Source: Mycobacterium paragordonae
Lineage (GTDB): Bacteria; Actinomycetota; Actinomycetes; Mycobacteriales; Mycobacteriaceae
DNA length: 64,000 nucleotides
Direction of reading: 5' to 3'
Assembly (NCBI RefSeq): GCF_003614435.1
Contig: NZ_CP025546.1
Coordinates: forward strand, 434,001 to 498,000
Under the pieces are notes generated by a model that was given only the letters and a program-made list of their open reading frames with translations, was not told where the DNA came from and searched no databases. Positions 59,739 through 64,000 of this stretch are shown here, piece after piece. The position numbers were made by a program, and so were the translations under genes. Each line of letters starts with the position of its first letter. The first letter of the stretch is position 1.

Positions 59739-60286
59739 GCCCGCGGCGCAAGTTCGAACCCGGCGAGGAGTCGCTGCTCGTCCCGCAGTCCATCCCGCCG
59801 AGACGGTGGGCACTGCCGCTGGTTTCCTCGATCGCCCCGGTGGTGATGGTGGCGGCGATCGCGTTGTCCACCTTCGTGCTTGTCGACCATCAATCCCGTG
59901 AGCATGTCGCGGAGCGGGAGGTCCAGGCGGTCAACTACGTCAAGTGGTTCATGACCGGCTTCACCTCCATCGATCCGTTCCATGCCAACGAGTACATCGA
60001 CCGGGTGCTGGCCCAGGCGACGGGCGACTTCGCCAAGCAGTACACGGACAAGGCCAACGAAATCCTGTTCCAGGTCGCCCGCGCGGAGCGTTCGACCGGG
60101 ACGGTGTTAGAAGCCGGCGTGGAACGCTGGAACGACGACGGCAGCGTGACCGTGTTGGTAGCCACCGACGTCACCTCCAAGTCACCGGACGGGAAACAGG
60201 TCTTCGAGAACACCAACCGTTGGTCGGCGACCGCTACGCAGGAAGGGAATCAGTGGAAGATCAGCAACCTGCAGCAGGTGATCTGA
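59735..60286 (+). CDS. mam1C: Mce-associated membrane protein Mam1C (Rv0177-like)
   Basis: This 183-residue protein has one membrane segment (PLVSSIAPVVMVAAIALSTF, near residues 29-48) and an NTF2-like domain (AVNYVKWFMTGFTSIDPFHA, YTDKANEILFQVARAERSTG). The ATG at 59735 overlaps the mam1B stop. The last 34 bp overlap the start of mam1D in another frame. It is part of the Mam set stabilising the Mce1 complex. Confidence 0.9.
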   Translation: MSPRRKFEPGEESLLVPQSIPPRRWALPLVSSIAPVVMVAAIALSTFVLVDHQSREHVAEREVQAVNYVKWFMTGFTSIDPFHANEYIDRVLAQATGDFAKQYTDKANEILFQVARAERSTGTVLEAGVERWNDDGSVTVLVATDVTSKSPDGKQVFENTNRWSATATQEGNQWKISNLQQVI

Positions 60287-61065
60287 CCGACTCCGAGACC
60301 GTCGAGGCGGCGGCCCCGGCGGCGGAAACCGAAGCGGCAGAAGGTGATTCGCCGGAAGAGGACGACGCCGCTGGTGGCGACGAGGCGGCCGACGCCGACG
60401 CAGGCGACACCGAGGCCGGCGAGGCCGGCGCGGCAGGCGAGGCCGGCGAGGCAGGCGCGGCAGCCAAGCCGGCCAAGCGGACCAGGCGGGCCAAGCGGGC
60501 AAAGGCGGCCAAGCCGGCCAAACCGGCCAAGCCGAAGAAGAAGCGCAAGCCCGGGCGACTGGCTGCCGTCGTCGTCGCGCTGGTGGCGGCGTTGTTCGTC
60601 GGGTCCGCGGCCTTCGCGGCCGCGGTGGTGCAGCCCTACCTCGCCGAGCGGGCCACCATCGAAGTCAAGGTGAAGGTGGCCCGGGCCGCGGCCAATGCGA
60701 TCACCACGCTGTGGAGCTACACGCCGGAGAACATGGACACCCTCGCTGACCGCGCGGGCCGATACCTCACCGGCGACTTCGGCGCTCAGTACCGGAAGTT
60801 CGTCGAGGAGAAGGTCGTCGGGCCCAACAAACAGCTGAAGATCACCAACTCCACCGAGGTCACCGGCGTGGCGGTGGAATCCCTCGAAGGCCCGAACGCC
60901 AGCGTGATCGTCTACACGAACACCACCGCCACCACCCCGCTGAAGAAGAACATCCCGTCGCTGCAGTACCTGTCGTACCGGATGTCGATGAAGCGCGAGG
61001 GCGACCGCTGGTTGGTGACCAGGATGACCACCATCACCTCGCTGGACGTGACGCCGCAGCTGTAG
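60253..61065 (+). CDS. mam1D: Mce-associated membrane protein Mam1D (Rv0178-like)
   Basis: This 270-residue protein starts at GTG 60253 (VEDQQPAAGDLTDSETVEA), 34 bp inside mam1C, with GGAAGGGAAT upstream. The cytoplasmic N-terminus of about 60 residues is acidic and Ala/Gly-rich. It is followed by a Lys/Pro/Ala stretch (AKPAKPAKPKKKRKPGRL) directly before the membrane segment LAAVVVALVAALFVGSAAFA. The extracytoplasmic NTF2-like domain has AANAITTLWSYTPENMDTLA. The basic stretch is likely the cytoplasmic positive-inside anchor. It is the last gene of the mce1 transcript. Confidence 0.88.
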   Translation: MEDQQPAAGDLTDSETVEAAAPAAETEAAEGDSPEEDDAAGGDEAADADAGDTEAGEAGAAGEAGEAGAAAKPAKRTRRAKRAKAAKPAKPAKPKKKRKPGRLAAVVVALVAALFVGSAAFAAAVVQPYLAERATIEVKVKVARAAANAITTLWSYTPENMDTLADRAGRYLTGDFGAQYRKFVEEKVVGPNKQLKITNSTEVTGVAVESLEGPNASVIVYTNTTATTPLKKNIPSLQYLSYRMSMKREGDRWLVTRMTTITSLDVTPQL

Positions 61066-61076
61066 GCCCGTTCGCC

Positions 61077-61754
61077 ATGGCCGTCATCTCCCCGGTGTCC
61101 TACCGGTCGACCGTCACGGCGCTGCTGCTCCTGACGTTCGCCACCGGGTTGGCTGACGCCATCGCCATCCTGAAGCTTGGGCATGTGTTCGTGGCCAACA
61201 TGACGGGCAACGTGATCTTCCTGGGCTTCTGGTTCGCGCCGCGATCCACCGTCGACCTGACCGCCGTCGTCGTAGCATTCCCCACCTTCGTCGCCGGCAC
61301 CATCCTCGGTGGCAGGCTGATGCGGTACTTCGGGGAACGGACCCGGCACTGGATCACCACGGCGTTGAGCATCGAAGTGGTGCTGTTGAGCATTTTGTCG
61401 GCGATGGCGGGCACCGGTGTGTGCCGCTACGTCGACAACACAAAGCTGTTCCTGATCGGCGGCATGGCGATCGTTTTCGGACTGCAGCACTCCACCGCCC
61501 GCCAGTTCGGCATCCAGGAACTCACCACCACGGTCCTGACGTCGACGATCGTCGGGCTCGGGGTCGACAGCCGGTTGGCCGGCGGCACCGCCGACCGCGA
61601 AAAGCTGCGCTACGGCGTGATTTTGACGATGTGCGCTGGAGCGACGGTGGGCGCGACGATCACCCGGGTGGCGGTGGCCCCGGTGCTCGGACTCGCGGCC
61701 GCCGTGGTCGGCACCAGCATGCTGATCTTCCGGTTCGGCCCGAAAGCTAGTTGA
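61077..61754 (+). CDS. DUF1275 (YoaK-like) membrane protein
   Basis: This 225-residue protein has the DUF1275 form: LLLLTFATGLADAIAILKLGHVFVANMTGNVIFLG at the start, then VAFPTFVAGTILGGRLMRYF. Two further membrane-segment pairs follow (WITTALSIEVVLLSILSAMA, GAMAIVFGLQHSTAR-like). About six membrane segments are predicted. The function is unknown; the AMTGN-type motif is typical. The start is 11 bp after mam1D, so it may be cotranscribed with mce1. This is not in the M. tuberculosis order I recall. It overlaps the convergent lprO stop by 8 bp. Confidence 0.85.
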   Translation: MAVISPVSYRSTVTALLLLTFATGLADAIAILKLGHVFVANMTGNVIFLGFWFAPRSTVDLTAVVVAFPTFVAGTILGGRLMRYFGERTRHWITTALSIEVVLLSILSAMAGTGVCRYVDNTKLFLIGGMAIVFGLQHSTARQFGIQELTTTVLTSTIVGLGVDSRLAGGTADREKLRYGVILTMCAGATVGATITRVAVAPVLGLAAAVVGTSMLIFRFGPKAS

Positions 61755-62829
61755 AGGCCAGCCAACTGGGCAGTGCCCGCTCGTGGGAGTCGCACAGCAC
61801 CTGCCGGGTATCGCACGAGCCCTTCGGCGCCCCGGCTCCGGCCCACATGCCCCCGGTGTCGCGGCGCAACACGATCGCCGACGAGCCGCCGCCGTCGAGC
61901 AGGATCGCGGTGTCGCTGCCCAGGCCGCGGAACAGGTCCTGAATGTTGTCCGGGGTGTAGCTGCCGCCCTCGAAGACGTACATCTCATCCTTCTGCTTCG
62001 AGTAGGCCAGAGCGGTGCGCGCCGCGCTGGGACCGCCGTCGTGCAACTGCGCGGTGTTGCCCGGTGACAGCAGCCCGATGCCGGCCACCGCCACGAACTT
62101 CGCGTTCTTGTTCAGCAGGTCGGCGATCACCGGCGTGGCCAGGTCGTAGTCCTCTCTACCCTTGGGCCGCAACACATATGGCGTGCCGCCGGCCGGCAGG
62201 ATCATCGTCGTCAACGACGTCCAGGATTCGTCGCCGCCGGACAGGCCCTGCTTGCCGGGGTAGGCGACGGTGCCGGTGACCGCCTGGTTCGCGCGGCCCT
62301 GGCCGTGGGTGTTGTCCACGAATGCGCCAAGCGGTGAGCTGCACCCGGTTTCGCGCCAGGAACCGGCCTTCTGGCCGCGAACGTCGAAGAAGTTGGCGTT
62401 GATCGCGATGGTCGGTTGGCCCATGCGCTGCCACGCCTGCAGCGGGGCATAGATCTCGGACGCCTGCATCAGGCCTTCACTGGTCCGCGCGCCGGTGTTG
62501 TTCTCGCAACGGGCCTGGTCACCCTGGTGGCTGTCCACCAGCAGGTGCGGCTGCAGCCGGCTCGAGGCCTGCTTGATGATCATCAAGTGGCCGCCGTTGT
62601 TCATCTCGTATCCGTGGCCGGCGCCGTCCAACAGCGGCATCGAGTGTCCGCCGCCGAAGTTGTAGACCAGATACGAGCCCTTGGTGTTGGCGATGGCCTG
62701 CTCCAACAGTTCCCGGGCATCCGCGGCGTGTGCGACGGGCTGCCCCGTGGTGCTCGCCAGTGCGACACACAACGCCAGGGCGGCACAACTTGCCGTGAGT
62801 CTGCGCAGGACGGCAGCTGGCGTCGGCAC
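61747..62829 (-). CDS. lprO: LprO-like phosphodiester glycosidase (NAGPA-domain) protein
   Basis: This 360-residue exported protein is the orthologue of Rv0179c (LprO). It has a Sec-type signal peptide with a likely AHA-AD cleavage site near residue 35. The NAGPA/DUF2233-like domain contains YNFGGGHSMPLLDGAGHGYE, TIAINANFFDVRGQKAG and DTAILLDGGGSSAIVLRRD. Related proteins cleave phosphodiester-linked sugars, though its substrate is unknown. No standard lipobox is seen: the Cys at residue 15 (LTASC) comes before the hydrophobic core, so lipidation is doubtful. The start is GTG 62829. Confidence 0.88.
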   Translation of the reverse strand: MPTPAAVLRRLTASCAALALCVALASTTGQPVAHAADARELLEQAIANTKGSYLVYNFGGGHSMPLLDGAGHGYEMNNGGHLMIIKQASSRLQPHLLVDSHQGDQARCENNTGARTSEGLMQASEIYAPLQAWQRMGQPTIAINANFFDVRGQKAGSWRETGCSSPLGAFVDNTHGQGRANQAVTGTVAYPGKQGLSGGDESWTSLTTMILPAGGTPYVLRPKGREDYDLATPVIADLLNKNAKFVAVAGIGLLSPGNTAQLHDGGPSAARTALAYSKQKDEMYVFEGGSYTPDNIQDLFRGLGSDTAILLDGGGSSAIVLRRDTGGMWAGAGAPKGSCDTRQVLCDSHERALPSWLAFN

Positions 62830-62938
62830 GAGAAGCCCTTTCGGCCAATATCCGGAGAAGCAACTCTCCCAGGATCAGCCACATCCGTCACACTGTCAAC
62901 TTAAGTAACAGGCCGGTGACGGTCCGGGCGCGGTCGAA

Positions 62939-64000
62939 TTACGTTTGCCCGCTTGCACTTTCGGAAGCGGGTTGCGGCATGGGCGCGGGGCGAGTCTCGG
63001 ACTCGATCGCATCCCCGGGTGTCACCTCAGTTGCCACCTCGGTCGGCTCCTCGGTTGCCACCTCCGTCGCACCCTCGTTTTGGGGGACGCCCTCGCGCGC
63101 CTTCTCGCGCTGGTGGTGCGCCTGATGCTCGGCGGCGATGGCGTGTTCGATCGCACCGGGAATGCGGTGGAAGCCCTTGCGGTCGTACATGCGGGTGATG
63201 ATGCCGCCCACCAGAACTCCGATCACGAGGCCGATGCCCGTCATGATCAGCGCCTGGCGCAATCCGGCGTCCCCGTGACCGTTGAGATAGAGCAGCGAGC
63301 GCACCCCGAGGAAGACCTGGTGCATGGGCTCGAATTCGGCCAGCCAGCGGAAGAACGGCGGCACGGCCTCCAGTGGCACCGTGGCACCTGCCGACGGCAG
63401 GCCGAGGATCACGAAGATCAGCATGCTGAACAGCAGGCCCATCGAGCCGAGTACCGCGATCAGCGAACTCGAGGTGATGCCCACCGCGCTGATCGCGAAG
63501 ACCCCGAAGAGCCACAGTTGCCAGCCCAGCGTGATGGGCATTCCCAGCCCGTGGGCGATGGCCATGTACACGCCCGATGTGGCCAGCGCGAGGATCACCA
63601 TCAGCCCCCACTTGACCAGCAGGGTGCGGAATCGCGAGATGTTGACCTGCTCGGCGAAGCGGTACACCGGGCCGAATTCAGCTGGTACATAACCCAACAT
63701 CGAATCGACGAGGGTGCTCACCACGATGCTGCCGGTGAAGCCGGCAAGCAACAACAACAGCGCATAGTAGAAGGCCGACAACCCATTTCCGGTGCCGTTG
63801 GGCAGCGGGTTGTAGACGGTCGACTTGATGTCGATCGGACTGTTCAGGGCCAGCACCGAAGCACCGGCCAGTGGCGCGCCGCCGGTCTGAGCCGCTACGT
63901 CGGCCGAAAGTCGTTCACCTACTTTGCTGTTCGCGATCGAGGCGGCCTGGTTCAGGGTCTGGCCGGCGATACTGGAGCCCAGCGTGCCCGCGCGCGGGTT
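62939..64000 (-). CDS. YhgE/Pip-like membrane protein, N-terminus outside the window (Rv0180c-like)
   Basis: The frame is open from the stop at 62939 to the window edge. About 353 residues are present and the N-terminus is missing. Membrane segments include YYALLLLLAGFTGSIVVSTL, LLVKWGLMVILALATSGVYM, LWLFGVFAISAVGITSSSLI, GLLFSMLIFVILGLPSAG and LIMTGIGLVIGVLVGGIITR. The periplasmic part upstream (SSIAGQTLNQAASIANSKVG) is helical. The C-terminal tail of about 80 residues is Glu/Thr/Pro-rich and cytoplasmic. It resembles Rv0180c and YhgE/Pip or ABC-2-like permease proteins, but has no ATPase nearby. Position next to lprO matches M. tuberculosis. Confidence 0.85.
   Translation of the reverse strand, partial: NPRAGTLGSSIAGQTLNQAASIANSKVGERLSADVAAQTGGAPLAGASVLALNSPIDIKSTVYNPLPNGTGNGLSAFYYALLLLLAGFTGSIVVSTLVDSMLGYVPAEFGPVYRFAEQVNISRFRTLLVKWGLMVILALATSGVYMAIAHGLGMPITLGWQLWLFGVFAISAVGITSSSLIAVLGSMGLLFSMLIFVILGLPSAGATVPLEAVPPFFRWLAEFEPMHQVFLGVRSLLYLNGHGDAGLRQALIMTGIGLVIGVLVGGIITRMYDRKGFHRIPGAIEHAIAAEHQAHHQREKAREGVPQNEGATEVATEEPTEVATEVTPGDAIESETRPAPMPQPASESASGQT

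Overview
This window is a high-GC actinobacterial chromosome segment from a Mycobacterium, most likely a slow-growing non-tuberculous species. Seven PE proteins, one PPE protein with NxGxG repeats, a complete mce1 operon, F420-type enzymes and GTG/TTG starts all point that way. Gene order follows the M. tuberculosis Rv0144 to Rv0180c stretch, with expansions and insertions. I recognised the orthologues from memory of the proteins, not by a search. I saw no rRNA, tRNA, IS element or CRISPR array, and no gap over about 220 bp lacks a gene.

Layout. (1) 1-8360, mostly + strand: pirin end, TetR regulator, three tandem SAM methyltransferases (the middle one frameshifted), aldehyde dehydrogenase, SDR, quinone oxidoreductase, cupin, a frameshifted flavin/F420 pyridoxamine-oxidase-fold gene and a DUF427 gene. 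(2) 8367-18966, - strand: six consecutive PE proteins with a C-terminal PE-PPE serine hydrolase domain, where M. tuberculosis has two (PE1/PE2). (3) 19036-28324: ptbB, fadE2, a DUF1348 protein, a 41-residue protein like Rv0157A, a TetR like Rv0158, a seventh PE hydrolase, an alpha/beta hydrolase, a DapB-like dehydrogenase, an SDR and an FAD oxidoreductase like Rv0161. The pntAA/AB/B genes found here in M. tuberculosis are absent.

(4) 28314-43325 is the accessory island, lying between the Rv0161 and adhE1 orthologues. It encodes a TetR, two acyl-CoA thioesterase-like proteins, an SMP-30 lactonase, an LLM flavin oxidoreductase, an acyl-CoA dehydrogenase, a DUF427 protein, a PPE-MPTR protein, a CaiB CoA-transferase, an unrecognised protein, a NIPSNAP-like protein, a cytochrome P450, a zinc-type dehydrogenase, an HpcH aldolase, an SDR and an HSL-type esterase. 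A 26-bp motif (CTTTACAAA, about 12 variable bases, then AARTGTCA-like) occurs three times at its promoters. I infer a TetR-controlled catabolic regulon for an unknown lipophilic, probably cyclic or esterified, substrate.

(5) 43315-64000: adhE1, a hotdog thioesterase, TB18.5, mce1R, then fadD5, yrbE1A, yrbE1B, mce1A-D, lprK, mce1F and mam1A-D. This is the Mce1 lipid (fatty/mycolic acid) importer with its acyl-CoA ligase and accessory proteins. Most junctions overlap by 4 bp. A DUF1275 membrane protein, lprO and the C-terminal part of an Rv0180c-like membrane protein complete the window.
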